Made by a program: the position numbers and the translations under genes
Source: CAZRDB01 sp964598695
Lineage (GTDB): Bacteria; Armatimonadota; Zipacnadia; UBA1398
Reading direction: 5' to 3'
Length of the DNA: 8,416 bases
Assembly: GCA_964598695.1 (NCBI GenBank)
Contig: CAZRDB010000203.1
Location: 1-8,416, forward strand
Shown here: positions 1 through 6,950 of the stretch, piece after piece
Layout of the letters: every line of letters begins with the position of its first letter
Numbering within the stretch: the stretch's first letter is position 1
Notes under the pieces: generated by a model
The model's input: only the letters and a program-made list of their open reading frames with translations
Told to the model about the DNA's origin: nothing
Database searches by the model: none

Positions 1-134
1 GCGCAGGGGAACCGAGCGAGCGAGACGCGCACGGGCGAGTGGGCCCTCACCCCCGCCTCTCCCGCGAGCGGCGTCGGGGGCGAGGGGCAACGGCATCGGC
101 CGCAGTCACGAGACGATGGCCGCGCCCGCGCCCT
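1..134. other. Left flank with no supportable gene
   Basis: This stretch lies downstream of the aldo/keto reductase stop codon. On the minus strand a short open frame beginning MPLPLAPD runs off the left edge. It has no recognisable motif, no clear ribosome binding site and Arg/Gly/Pro-rich content typical of chance frames in GC-rich DNA, so it is not called. I see no hairpin followed by a T-run that would mark a terminator for the minus-strand cluster. Confidence 0.5.
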
Positions 135-1049
135 CTACTCGTCCGTCTCGCGGGCCGCCAGGGCCGCGCGCGTCCGGGAGAGGAAGTCGTCGACCTCACT
201 CGGACGCTCGAAACCGACGATCATCGTGTCGACACAGCCGAGGTCGAGGGCGTAGCCGATCGCGGCATCGCGCTTGTCCGGGTCGTCGCGGTACCGGCCC
301 TCGCCGATCAGCTTCATCCCCACGACGCCCTTGCCGCTCTCGTGGATCCGCCGGAGCACCCCGGCGACCTTCTCGACGTCGGGATCGTCCATGCAGTCGC
401 CGAACGGGTTGATGCGGGCGTGGACCGAATCGACCCAGTCGCACTCGACGCAGGCCTCGAGCGCCGGCAGCGAGTGGATCGAGACGCCGTGGGCGCGGAT
501 GATGCCCCGCGCCTTGAGGTCGTCCAGGAGGTCCATCTGCCGCCGCTGCTGCTCCGTCCACGCCGGGTCGGTCATGCAGTGGATCAGCACCAGGTCGATG
601 TAGTCGGTGTCGAGTTCCTTGCGGAAGCGCTCCACCACGACGTCGGCGTCCGGACGCTCAGGCTCGGGCAGACCGCCGGGCATGACCCAGATCTTCGTCG
701 AGATCACGTAGTCCTCGCGCGGGTACTCCTTCAGCGCACGCGCCACGTAGGGGTGGCTGCCGTAGGAGTCGGCGCAATCGAAGTAGCGAATGCCGCTCTC
801 GTACTCATGGCGCAACAGCGACTCGAACGCCTCGGCTCCCATCCGGGTCATGTTCGACTGCCGGTTCCAGCCGCTCATGCCCGTCCCGGCGCCCACGAGC
901 GTGACCTTCGTGCCCGTCGTTCCGAGCGGACGAAGCGGCAGCGTCGCCTCAGCGGCCGCCTCCGTCTCCTGCGCGGCCCGGAGCCGTCTCCCGAGCGAGA
1001 GCGAGGCGAGGCCGGTGACTGCCGTCGCGACGAACCGTCTTCTGTCCAT
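135..1049 (-). CDS. Tat-signal aldo/keto reductase
   Basis: This 304-residue protein is a member of the aldo/keto reductase superfamily, NAD(P)H-dependent TIM-barrel enzymes that interconvert carbonyls and alcohols. The catalytic tetrad is visible: D91 and Y96 in FDCADSYG, K119 in VISTKIW and H157 in DLVLIHC. The C-terminal DTMIVGFERPSEVDDF block matches the cofactor-binding end of the family. The N-terminus MDRRRFVATAVTG, followed by a short hydrophobic stretch to about residue 20 and RAAQ, resembles a twin-arginine (Tat) signal, so export with preloaded cofactor is likely. The frame is open upstream to 1172, but the start at 1049 is preferred because it places the Tat motif at the N-terminus and has an AAGGGAGAG ribosome binding site 5 bases upstream. 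It lies 26 bases after the epimerase stop, so the two are probably cotranscribed. The substrate cannot be told from sequence. Confidence 0.93.
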   Translation of the reverse strand: MDRRRFVATAVTGLASLSLGRRLRAAQETEAAAEATLPLRPLGTTGTKVTLVGAGTGMSGWNRQSNMTRMGAEAFESLLRHEYESGIRYFDCADSYGSHPYVARALKEYPREDYVISTKIWVMPGGLPEPERPDADVVVERFRKELDTDYIDLVLIHCMTDPAWTEQQRRQMDLLDDLKARGIIRAHGVSIHSLPALEACVECDWVDSVHARINPFGDCMDDPDVEKVAGVLRRIHESGKGVVGMKLIGEGRYRDDPDKRDAAIGYALDLGCVDTMIVGFERPSEVDDFLSRTRAALAARETDE

Positions 1050-1054
1050 GCGGT

Positions 1055-1063
1055 CTCTCCCTT
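1055..1063 (-). promoter_or_regulatory. Ribosome binding site of the aldo/keto reductase
   Basis: On the minus strand this reads AAGGGAGAG, 5 bases before the ATG at 1049. It decides the start against the longer open frame that extends upstream into the epimerase gene. Confidence 0.75.
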
Positions 1064-1075
1064 CGCGTCGGGCCG

Positions 1076-2059
1076 CTACCGGCCCAGCCACTCGGCGAGC
1101 AGAGCGTCCATCCGCTCGCGCGAGATCCCCGCACGCAGGGGCTTCTCGGCGCGCTCGGGCTCGCTCCGCCATGCGAGCGTATCGCGCGCGGTCTCCGTCA
1201 GCGGCCGGGTCTCGAGCCCGAGCGAGGCCGCGCGCTCAACCCGGGCGACGACGTCGTGCACCGGCGCCCACAGCGGGAGATCGCCCCATGGCGCCAGCTC
1301 CCGCTCCACGAGCCACTCGTCGGGAACCCAGACCAGCTCGGTCTCGGCCGCTCCCGCGTCACACGATGCCTCGAGCAGACCCTGCATCGTGCAGCCGCCG
1401 ACCGGGCCGACGAGGTTGGCCGGGCCGACCGTCCCGGCCTCGACGTTGCCGACGATCCAGCCCGCGAGGTCGCGCACGTCGATCACCTGCACCTGGGCCT
1501 CGGGCCGCCCCGGGGCGAGCAGTCGGCCCCCCTCGGCCGCCCGAACCGGCCAGTAGGTGAACCGATCGGTCGGGTCCCAGGGGCCGACGATGAGGCCGGG
1601 CCGCACGAGAAGCGCCCGCCCCGCCGTCTCCTCCTCGGCCGCCTGCTCGCAGAGCGCCTTCAGCGGGCCGTAGGTCTCGCCGGTGACCTCCTCGGTCTCG
1701 GGCAGATCGGTGGTCGCGAGGCGGCCGTTCTCGTCGGGGTCGGCGCCTTCATCGAGATCGGCATAGACGCTGATCGACGAGATGAACGTGTAGTGGCCGA
1801 CTGCGGGGGCGAGCAGCCGGGCCGAGGCGCGGACGATGCGCGGGATGTAGCCGCACGTGTCGATCACCGCGTCCCAGGTTCGCCCCTCGAGCGCATCGAG
1901 CCCGCCGTCGCGCTCGCCCCGGAGGCGTTCCAGCTCGGGGAGGCAGTCCGGGTTCGACTTGCCCCGGTTGAACAGGGTCACCGTGTGACCGCGTCGGTGT
2001 GCCTCCTCCGCGATCGCGCGCCCGAGGAACACCGTGCCGCCGAGGATCAGGAGTCGCAT
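1076..2059 (-). CDS. NAD(P)-dependent epimerase/dehydratase (extended SDR family)
   Basis: This 327-residue protein belongs to the short-chain dehydrogenase/reductase superfamily, in the extended/atypical epimerase group that acts on nucleotide sugars or related substrates in the cytoplasm. A Rossmann fold opens the protein with GGTVFLG at residues 7-13. LFNRG at 29-33 ends the second strand, and its Arg hints at NADP(H) preference. The region TFISSISVY at 91-99 supplies the usual active-site Ser, and Y130-G-P-L-K134 is the YxxxK catalytic pair. VRPGLIVGPWDPTDRFTYW at 152-170 is typical of this group. No signal peptide or membrane segment is seen. The start at 2059 places the Rossmann strand at the N-terminus and has GGAGAGG 8 bases upstream; an ATG ten codons earlier has no such site. 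It is the third gene of the minus-strand cluster, 109 bases after the second, and precedes the aldo/keto reductase by 26 bases. The exact substrate is unknown. Confidence 0.92.
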   Translation of the reverse strand: MRLLILGGTVFLGRAIAEEAHRRGHTVTLFNRGKSNPDCLPELERLRGERDGGLDALEGRTWDAVIDTCGYIPRIVRASARLLAPAVGHYTFISSISVYADLDEGADPDENGRLATTDLPETEEVTGETYGPLKALCEQAAEEETAGRALLVRPGLIVGPWDPTDRFTYWPVRAAEGGRLLAPGRPEAQVQVIDVRDLAGWIVGNVEAGTVGPANLVGPVGGCTMQGLLEASCDAGAAETELVWVPDEWLVERELAPWGDLPLWAPVHDVVARVERAASLGLETRPLTETARDTLAWRSEPERAEKPLRAGISRERMDALLAEWLGR

Positions 2060-2067
2060 CGCAGCCG

Positions 2068-2074
2068 CCTCTCC
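2068..2074 (-). promoter_or_regulatory. Ribosome binding site of the SDR epimerase
   Basis: On the minus strand this reads GGAGAGG, 8 bases before the ATG at 2059. It supports that start over the in-frame ATG at 2089. Confidence 0.7.
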
Positions 2075-2168
2075 GAATCGCCGCCCCATCGTCGATTCGA
2101 CATCGGGCCGCGAGGACCTGTCCGCGGCAGGATGCTTCCGCGCCGGCGACCGTCCCGCGTACGGACGC

Positions 2169-2429
2169 TCACGCGCGGCCGCTCCCGCCCCTCGCGCGCG
2201 AGGACACGCTGCGGGCACAGAGGACGAGGGCCCCCGCCGAGCAGGCGGCACTCGCCAGGGCTATCGGCCATCTCCAGCGCAGAGCCCAGGCGAGCGGCTC
2301 GGTCGCGGCGAGGTCGAAGTCCCTGATCGCGGCCGGCGAGAGGCCAAGGGGCCACGGCATTGGCGCCACCATGAGGCCCAGCAGCAGCGACAGCGAGAGA
2401 CAGAGCGTCGGAACGACGATGAGCGCCAT
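2169..2429 (-). CDS. Small two-pass membrane protein, unrecognised
   Basis: I do not recognise a family for this 86-residue product. It has a hydrophobic segment at about residues 2-23 (starting MALIVVPTLCLSL), a Trp/Pro-containing linker with a few charges (24-54), a second hydrophobic segment at about 55-72 and a basic tail (SRARGGSGRA). This suggests a hairpin with both termini in the cytoplasm. The gene begins 20 bases after the stop of the preceding membrane-protein gene, so coexpression or translational coupling is likely. The best ribosome binding site candidate, GGGCGGAG, is 13 bases upstream, which is long, and no better in-frame start is seen. The segregation of hydrophobic and charged residues argues for a real gene, but GC-rich chance frames can mimic this, so confidence is moderate. 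Confidence 0.55.
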   Translation of the reverse strand: MALIVVPTLCLSLSLLLGLMVAPMPWPLGLSPAAIRDFDLAATEPLAWALRWRWPIALASAACSAGALVLCARSVSSRARGGSGRA

Positions 2430-2449
2430 GCGGACCGCTACGCTCCGCC

Positions 2450-2995
2450 CTACCGCTGGCGCGTCCACCGCACGTAGGTCACGGTCTCTTCGCGGACCGC
2501 GTCGTCGTACTGCCATGTCAGACACCTCCCGTATGGCCCCAGCGCGGGCGAGCCGCCGAAGTGCTCGCACCGCCGGGGCTCGCTGTCGAGCCCGAGCGAT
2601 GGTGGCGACGGCAGTCTGGGCAGCGCGTAGAAGTCCGGCGCCGGCGGCACGGTGGGGTCCTCCCCCACGAACGCCGTGCCACTGGGCGCGACGGACGCAC
2701 CCCGGCCTGGCGAGCGGACCACCGCGTACACGTATGTGTCGATGTATGCGGCGTAGTAGCCGCACTCAAGCCGGGAACCGGGGGCGAACACCAGGCCCGT
2801 CTTCCGCTCGAGCCCCGCCACGCTCCGCATCGGCAGACAGCGAGTCGTGCTCAGGATGCCCACGAGGTGCACGAGGGTCACGGTACCCGTGACCGCCAGC
2901 ACCAGCAGCGCGTACTGCGCGACGTGAGCCCACGGGACGGTCAGCCCGTGCGGCGCCCGGGAGCCATCCGATCCCCGATCGATCGGTCCGGGCAT
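2450..2995 (-). CDS. Single-pass membrane protein with four extracytoplasmic cysteines, unrecognised
   Basis: This is a 181-residue hypothetical protein. A polar N-terminus of about 24 residues is followed by one membrane segment at about 26-48 (QYALLVLAVTGTV then TLVHLVGIL). A soluble domain follows, with C53, C78, C143 and C158, all on the same side of the membrane, which would allow two disulfides if it faces the periplasm or exterior. The middle is Pro/Ser-rich (about 95-135), and the end is aromatic and charged (WQYDDAVREETVTYVRW). The open frame extends far upstream antisense to the glycosidase gene. The start at 2995 is chosen because it precedes the membrane segment and follows a very strong GGGAGGGGAGG site 6 bases away. 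The gene is first in the minus-strand cluster and divergent from the glycosidase. No catalytic motif is visible and I assign no function. Confidence 0.75.
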   Translation of the reverse strand: MPGPIDRGSDGSRAPHGLTVPWAHVAQYALLVLAVTGTVTLVHLVGILSTTRCLPMRSVAGLERKTGLVFAPGSRLECGYYAAYIDTYVYAVVRSPGRGASVAPSGTAFVGEDPTVPPAPDFYALPRLPSPPSLGLDSEPRRCEHFGGSPALGPYGRCLTWQYDDAVREETVTYVRWTRQR

Positions 2996-3001
2996 GGCGC
3001 G

Positions 3002-3012
3002 CCTCCCCTCCC
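3002..3012 (-). promoter_or_regulatory. Strong ribosome binding site of the four-cysteine membrane protein
   Basis: On the minus strand this reads GGGAGGGGAGG, 6 bases before the ATG at 2995. It fixes the start of this gene within a much longer open frame. Confidence 0.8.
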
Positions 3013-3152
3013 GCGCGGGCCGAGCGTGCGTCCTGACCCGCCGGTCTCCGGTTCGGCCGGGCCTCGGGCGCGACCTGCCGCGCGCGCCCGGTCCGGTGCA
3101 CTGCGGGGGAGGGCGCCGGGCGGCCGCGGGGGAAGTGGACGGCTCACTTTCC

Positions 3153-3162
3153 GGTGGAGGTG
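3153..3162 (+). promoter_or_regulatory. Ribosome binding site of the GH123-type glycosidase
   Basis: GGTGGAGGTG contains a GGAGG core that ends 6 bases before the ATG at 3167. It decides the start against the upstream open frame, which reaches back to 2561. Confidence 0.8.
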
Positions 3163-3166
3163 CACG

Positions 3167-6100
3167 ATGCACGTGCCGCTGCTCGCCCTCTATCTCATCC
3201 TGTCGGGTCCCGCCCAACCCATCACCGCGCGGCAGGACTCGCGACCTCTGGTTCGCGTTCCCCTCCTCGCAGCGGGCCCGGAGGCCGCTGACCCCTTCGC
3301 CTCGCCATTGTGGGAGACGGCGGCGTGGCTCGGGCCGTTCGTGCGGAGCGATCGCCGCGCCATGCCCGAGGCCGAGACCACCGCCCGGCTCGCCCGCACA
3401 TCGGACGGGCTCGTGCTGCTCGTGCACTGCGCCGAGCCGCGCATGGACCGTCTTGTCGCGACCCAACGGCAACGCGACGACGCCGTCTGGAGCGATGACT
3501 GCATCGAAGTCTTCGTCCATCGGCCGGGCACGCCGTACCTGCACCTCGTCGTGAACGCCCTCGGGGCCCGGTACGACGAGCGCGAGAAGGACCCCGCCTG
3601 GGATGCCGAGTGGCAGGCCTCGGTGCGCACGGGCGAACACTCGTGGGAGGTCGCGCTCTCCCTGCCCTGGGAGATGCTCGGCGGGGAGCCGACTGAGGGC
3701 GAGGAGTGGGGCTTCAACCTCTGCCGCTCGCGCCAAGCCGAGCCCGAGCTGTCGCAGTGGTCGCCAACGGTGGAGGGGTTCCACAGTCCCGAGGGCTTCG
3801 GGGCCATCCGCTTCGGCGCCGGGCCCTGGCCCCTCCGCGTGGCTTGGGAGCTGCCCTCCCGGAGCGCCGGCCGTGTCCACATCGACTGGTCGGCCGACGA
3901 GACGCCGGCGGCGCCGACGCTGCGCGTCAACGGCGCCGAGACCGACGGGGCGTTCACCCTGAGGGGCGAGGGCCGCGTGCCCCTCGTCTGCGAGGCATCG
4001 GTCGACGGCGCACTGGTGCTGCGCGCCGTGTACGTGGCCGATGTCACGCCCCTGCAGGGCGCCCTCGACACGGCCCGCGCCCTCCTCGAGACCGTTCCCG
4101 CCGACGCGGGCCCCCGCCGGGAATCGCTCGGCCACGAGCTGGATCGCCTCGCGCGGCTGGCGGCCGAGGCGCCGTCCTCGCTGGCGCCCGACCTGATGGC
4201 CCGGATCCGCAACGCCGGGCTGCGAGCCTCGCACCTCGCCGTGTGGGCGGCCACGCCGAAGGGCGAGGTCGCGTACGGCGTCGAGACCTCGCTCCGCAAG
4301 CTGCTGCGGCACGAGCCCTTCCGGGGCCAGGCGCGCGGCACGCTCCAACTCGATGCCGCACGGCGGGAGATGGACGCGCGCCAACTCGTCGTCTTCGCCG
4401 ATGCGGGACCGCTGCTGCAGGTCGCGGCCGAGGTCGGCCCCGCAGTCTCCGAGTCGGGTGCGGCGCTGGCCCCGGAGGCGTTCCGGATCCGCCGGGTGGG
4501 GTACGTCCCGACGGTGCAGCCCAGCTACGTGGTCGACCATGTCGGCGCATGGCCGGATCCGCTCCTCGCCGCCACGCCGTTCGACGTGCGCGAGGGATCG
4601 TTCGAGCCGCTGTGGATCGATGTGCGCGTCCCGCCGGAGGCGGCCCCGGGCCTCTACCGCGGCGAGATCCGGCTCACCACGCCCAGCGCCGCGCCCACGA
4701 CGGTCCCGCTCGAGGTGCGCGTGCGCGGCTTCACGATCCCCGAGGCCCCCAGCCTGCAGACGGCGTTCGGCCTCGATCCGGGGAGCTGGCGCGTGGCGCA
4801 GGAGCCCGATGCCTACATCCGCAACGCGCTCGAACACCGGATCACGCCCTACGCCGTCGGCAACCCGAAGCTCGTCTCCGCGCCGGCGCTGGACTGGCAG
4901 GGCGCACAACGCCTCGAGGTCGAGGTGCGCACAGCGAGCCCCGGCGAGCTGCGGCTGCTCGTGGTCCCCGTCGAAGGCGCCCCGCTCGTGCTCGGGCCGG
5001 AGCCCGTCCGACCGCCGGAGGCCCGCCTCGCGTTCGACCTTTCGGCCGTGCCCGCACGGGTACACTCGTGGCGCCTGGAACTCCAGGCCCCGGGCGCCTC
5101 GACGCCGGCGACGCTCACGGCCCGCCTCGTCGGGGCGGAGCGCACGGTGGCGCTGGTCGCGGAGCGGGAGAGCCGCAACGAGCTGGGCGCCGACGGTTGG
5201 CTCACGAGCTGGGCGCACTGGGAGGGCACCGGCTGGGACGACCCGGCACGCCCCGCGGTGTGGGACTGGTCGGAGTTCGACGCCCGCATGGACACGTACC
5301 TCCCGCTCGGCCTGACGGCCCACGTCGCGGGCCTGCAGGCGCCGATCGGCGGCTGGGCGCGCGAGTGGGAGTCCCATCTCCGCGCGCGGGGATGGCTCGA
5401 CCTCGGCTACACCTACCTCTTCGATGAGCCCACGCCCGACAAGTACCCGCTGCTCAACGCGGTCATGGGTGAGGCCAAGCGAGCGGCGCCCGGTCTCCGG
5501 AACATGATGACCGCCCGCGAGTTCCCCCCCGAGCTGCAGTACGTGGATATCTGGTGTCCCGAGGCGTACTCCTTCAACCCCGAGGCGGCCCGGGCCGAGC
5601 AGGCTAAGGGCAAGGCGGTCTGGTGGTACGTCGCCTTCAGCACGCGTCATCCCTACCCGAACGTCTGGGTCGACTACCCCGCGCTCGACTGCCGCGTCTG
5701 GCCGTGGATGACCTGGAAGCACGACCTCGACGGGATGCTCTACTGGTCGGCCGTCTACTGGGCGCGCAACGACCCCTGGCGCTGTGCCGAGACCTTCCCG
5801 ACGGCCAACGGCGACGGATCGCTCCTGTACCCGGGCGAGGACGGCAGGCCCGTCGACTCCCTCCGCTGGGAGTGCCTCCGCGACGGGATGGAGGACTACG
5901 AGGTGCTTGTCCTGCTCGAAGCCGGCGCGAGCGAGCTGGATGCCGCCGGCGGCCACGACGACCTCGCGGCCCGCGCCCGAGCCTTGGCCGCGATCCCCGA
6001 CGAGGTCGTGCGCTCCTACAAGGACTACAACCCCGATCCGGCGGCCCTCCTCGCCGCGCGGGCGGAGATGTCGGACACCCTCGAGCAGGTGGTTGCGGCG

Positions 6101-6868
6101 CTCGGCCACGAGCCCGTCGTCCGAGGCCGCCCACGCCACCGCCCGGGCGTCGATCTCGCGCGCCTGGCGGCCGAGTCGATCGGCGACGCCGGGCCCCACG
6201 AGGTCCCCGCGTGGACGATGCCCGAGGCGCGGCCCGAGCCGGGCCTGGTGCTACGGTACAGCTTCGACGACGACGCCCCGCTCGCGGCCGACCTCTCCGG
6301 GCGCGGCATGGCGGGAACGGTGCAGGGCGCGAAGCGCGCTCCGGGTGCGGTCGGCCAGGGCCTCGACCTCGATGCCGGCGCCAACGTGACCCTCCCGGGG
6401 TGCTCCGGCATCCTCGGGGCGCAGCCGCGGGAGGGCGCCCTCGCACTCTGGGTGTGCCCCGGGTTCGAGCCTGCCGAGCTGTCGTCCGACCTCTGGCAGG
6501 GCTACCGGGTGATCGCGTACCTGCAGAAGAGCAGTGGGAACGGGCTGCCGGACGGCTACAACGAGATCGGGCTGTTCGTTCACGGCCCGCAGCTCCTCGC
6601 ACGGTGCGGCGGGGCGGAGGACGCCCTCTGGGCCGCGGCGCCCAGCCCGCTCCGCAAGGGGGAGTGGAGCCACCTCTGCGTGACCTGGGCGCCGGAGCGG
6701 CGCGCGTTGTACGTCGATGGGAGGCCGCTCGTGGTCCGGGAGGGCGCCTACACGCCGGTCACGCTCGACGGGTTCGCCGGCCGGCTGGCCTGGATCATTC
6801 ATGAGCAGTGGAGTTGGTCGGTTGGCGGCGCCGGCCGGAGTTCGTTGGGGCACCGACCGGCGCCGTAG
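3167..6868 (+). CDS. Secreted DUF4091/GH123-type glycosidase with CBM9-like and LamG-like domains, 3' end truncated by an IS
   Basis: This 1233-residue product starts with a signal peptide (about 1-21, LLALYLILSG then PITA). A CBM9-like beta-sandwich follows at about 28-218 (WSDDCIEVFV, then DPAWDAEW). The beta-rich GH123 N-terminal region covers about 385-530, including APGLYRGEI. The DUF4091/GH123 catalytic barrel spans about 530-925, with the Asp-Glu pair D753-E754 in YLFDEPTPDKYP, aromatic strands WWYVAF (from 819) and YWSAVYW (from 859), and W901-E-C-L-R-D-G-M-E-D-Y-E912. After a helical tail, a LamG/ConA-like domain begins at about 1025 (LVLRYSFDDD; ALYVDGRPL). Characterised GH123 enzymes are exo-beta-N-acetylgalactosaminidases that use substrate-assisted catalysis with an Asp-Glu pair, but most DUF4091 relatives are uncharacterised, so the substrate is unknown. 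About 100 extra beta-rich residues (568-667) sit between an early barrel strand and WDWSEFD (699-705). Host coding ends at L1207; the last 26 residues come from IS sequence. The catalytic domain remains complete. Confidence 0.9.
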   Translation: MHVPLLALYLILSGPAQPITARQDSRPLVRVPLLAAGPEAADPFASPLWETAAWLGPFVRSDRRAMPEAETTARLARTSDGLVLLVHCAEPRMDRLVATQRQRDDAVWSDDCIEVFVHRPGTPYLHLVVNALGARYDEREKDPAWDAEWQASVRTGEHSWEVALSLPWEMLGGEPTEGEEWGFNLCRSRQAEPELSQWSPTVEGFHSPEGFGAIRFGAGPWPLRVAWELPSRSAGRVHIDWSADETPAAPTLRVNGAETDGAFTLRGEGRVPLVCEASVDGALVLRAVYVADVTPLQGALDTARALLETVPADAGPRRESLGHELDRLARLAAEAPSSLAPDLMARIRNAGLRASHLAVWAATPKGEVAYGVETSLRKLLRHEPFRGQARGTLQLDAARREMDARQLVVFADAGPLLQVAAEVGPAVSESGAALAPEAFRIRRVGYVPTVQPSYVVDHVGAWPDPLLAATPFDVREGSFEPLWIDVRVPPEAAPGLYRGEIRLTTPSAAPTTVPLEVRVRGFTIPEAPSLQTAFGLDPGSWRVAQEPDAYIRNALEHRITPYAVGNPKLVSAPALDWQGAQRLEVEVRTASPGELRLLVVPVEGAPLVLGPEPVRPPEARLAFDLSAVPARVHSWRLELQAPGASTPATLTARLVGAERTVALVAERESRNELGADGWLTSWAHWEGTGWDDPARPAVWDWSEFDARMDTYLPLGLTAHVAGLQAPIGGWAREWESHLRARGWLDLGYTYLFDEPTPDKYPLLNAVMGEAKRAAPGLRNMMTAREFPPELQYVDIWCPEAYSFNPEAARAEQAKGKAVWWYVAFSTRHPYPNVWVDYPALDCRVWPWMTWKHDLDGMLYWSAVYWARNDPWRCAETFPTANGDGSLLYPGEDGRPVDSLRWECLRDGMEDYEVLVLLEAGASELDAAGGHDDLAARARALAAIPDEVVRSYKDYNPDPAALLAARAEMSDTLEQVVAALGHEPVVRGRPRHRPGVDLARLAAESIGDAGPHEVPAWTMPEARPEPGLVLRYSFDDDAPLAADLSGRGMAGTVQGAKRAPGAVGQGLDLDAGANVTLPGCSGILGAQPREGALALWVCPGFEPAELSSDLWQGYRVIAYLQKSSGNGLPDGYNEIGLFVHGPQLLARCGGAEDALWAAAPSPLRKGEWSHLCVTWAPERRALYVDGRPLVVREGAYTPVTLDGFAGRLAWIIHEQWSWSVGGAGRSSLGHRPAP
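6789..6805 (+). repeat. Left terminal inverted repeat of the IS
   Basis: CCTGGATCATTCATGAG matches the reverse complement of 8399-8415 at 16 of 17 positions, with only the third base differing. A further shared block, GTCGGTTG, lies at 6817-6824 here and as its complement at 8386-8393. It begins 28 bases from the left tip and 22 from the right. Confidence 0.9.
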
Positions 6869-6921
6869 TTCGCTGCATCTCGGAGGAGGGTGGGCGACAC
6901 CGCTCCGGTGACTCCGGCCGG
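6831..6921. repeat. Subterminal inverted repeat in the IS left non-coding region
   Basis: CCGGCCGGAGT at 6831-6841 is an exact 11-base inverted repeat of ACTCCGGCCGG at 6911-6921, separated by 69 bases. It lies between the IS left end and the transposase stop. It could form a stem in RNA or DNA downstream of the transposase gene. There is no adjacent T-run, so it is not called a classic terminator. Confidence 0.45.
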
Positions 6922-6950
6922 TTCGTGGTCTGCGTTGTCTTCGTGCGAAG

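Larger units (their letters stand above)
2996..3166. promoter_or_regulatory. Divergent intergenic region, presumed promoters for both directions
   Basis: This is the only gap between the divergently read membrane-protein gene and glycosidase gene, so it must contain at least the promoter for the plus-strand gene unless transcription enters from elsewhere. I cannot identify convincing -35/-10 boxes on either strand. The region is extremely GC-rich. It contains a perfect 10-base palindrome (CCCGCGCGGG, 3010-3019) next to the minus-strand ribosome binding site, which may be chance at this composition. Confidence 0.4.

Noticed and set aside
39..1556. 505-residue plus-strand open frame opposite the reductase and epimerase
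   Set aside because: It is antisense to two confidently identified genes and has no motif of its own. Its composition is that of a GC-rich shadow frame.
3010..3019. CCCGCGCGGG palindrome as a regulator operator
   Set aside because: Short G/C-only palindromes are expected by chance at this base composition, and there is no second copy nearby.
3190..4341. 383-residue minus-strand Ser/Arg-rich open frame
   Set aside because: It is antisense to the CBM9-like and N-terminal parts of the glycosidase, with low-complexity Ser/Ala/Arg composition and no recognisable domain.
2996..6199. Very long minus-strand open frame antisense to the glycosidase gene
   Set aside because: It is rich in Arg, Gly, Pro, Val and Leu without domain motifs, as expected of a shadow frame opposite a GC-rich gene. 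Only its C-terminal 181 residues, after a strong ribosome binding site at 3002-3012, are a real gene.
6898..6910. CACCG-CTC-CGGTG hairpin as a terminator for the transposase or the truncated glycosidase
   Set aside because: The stem is only five pairs and no T-run follows on either strand, so it is not distinguishable from chance in GC-rich DNA.
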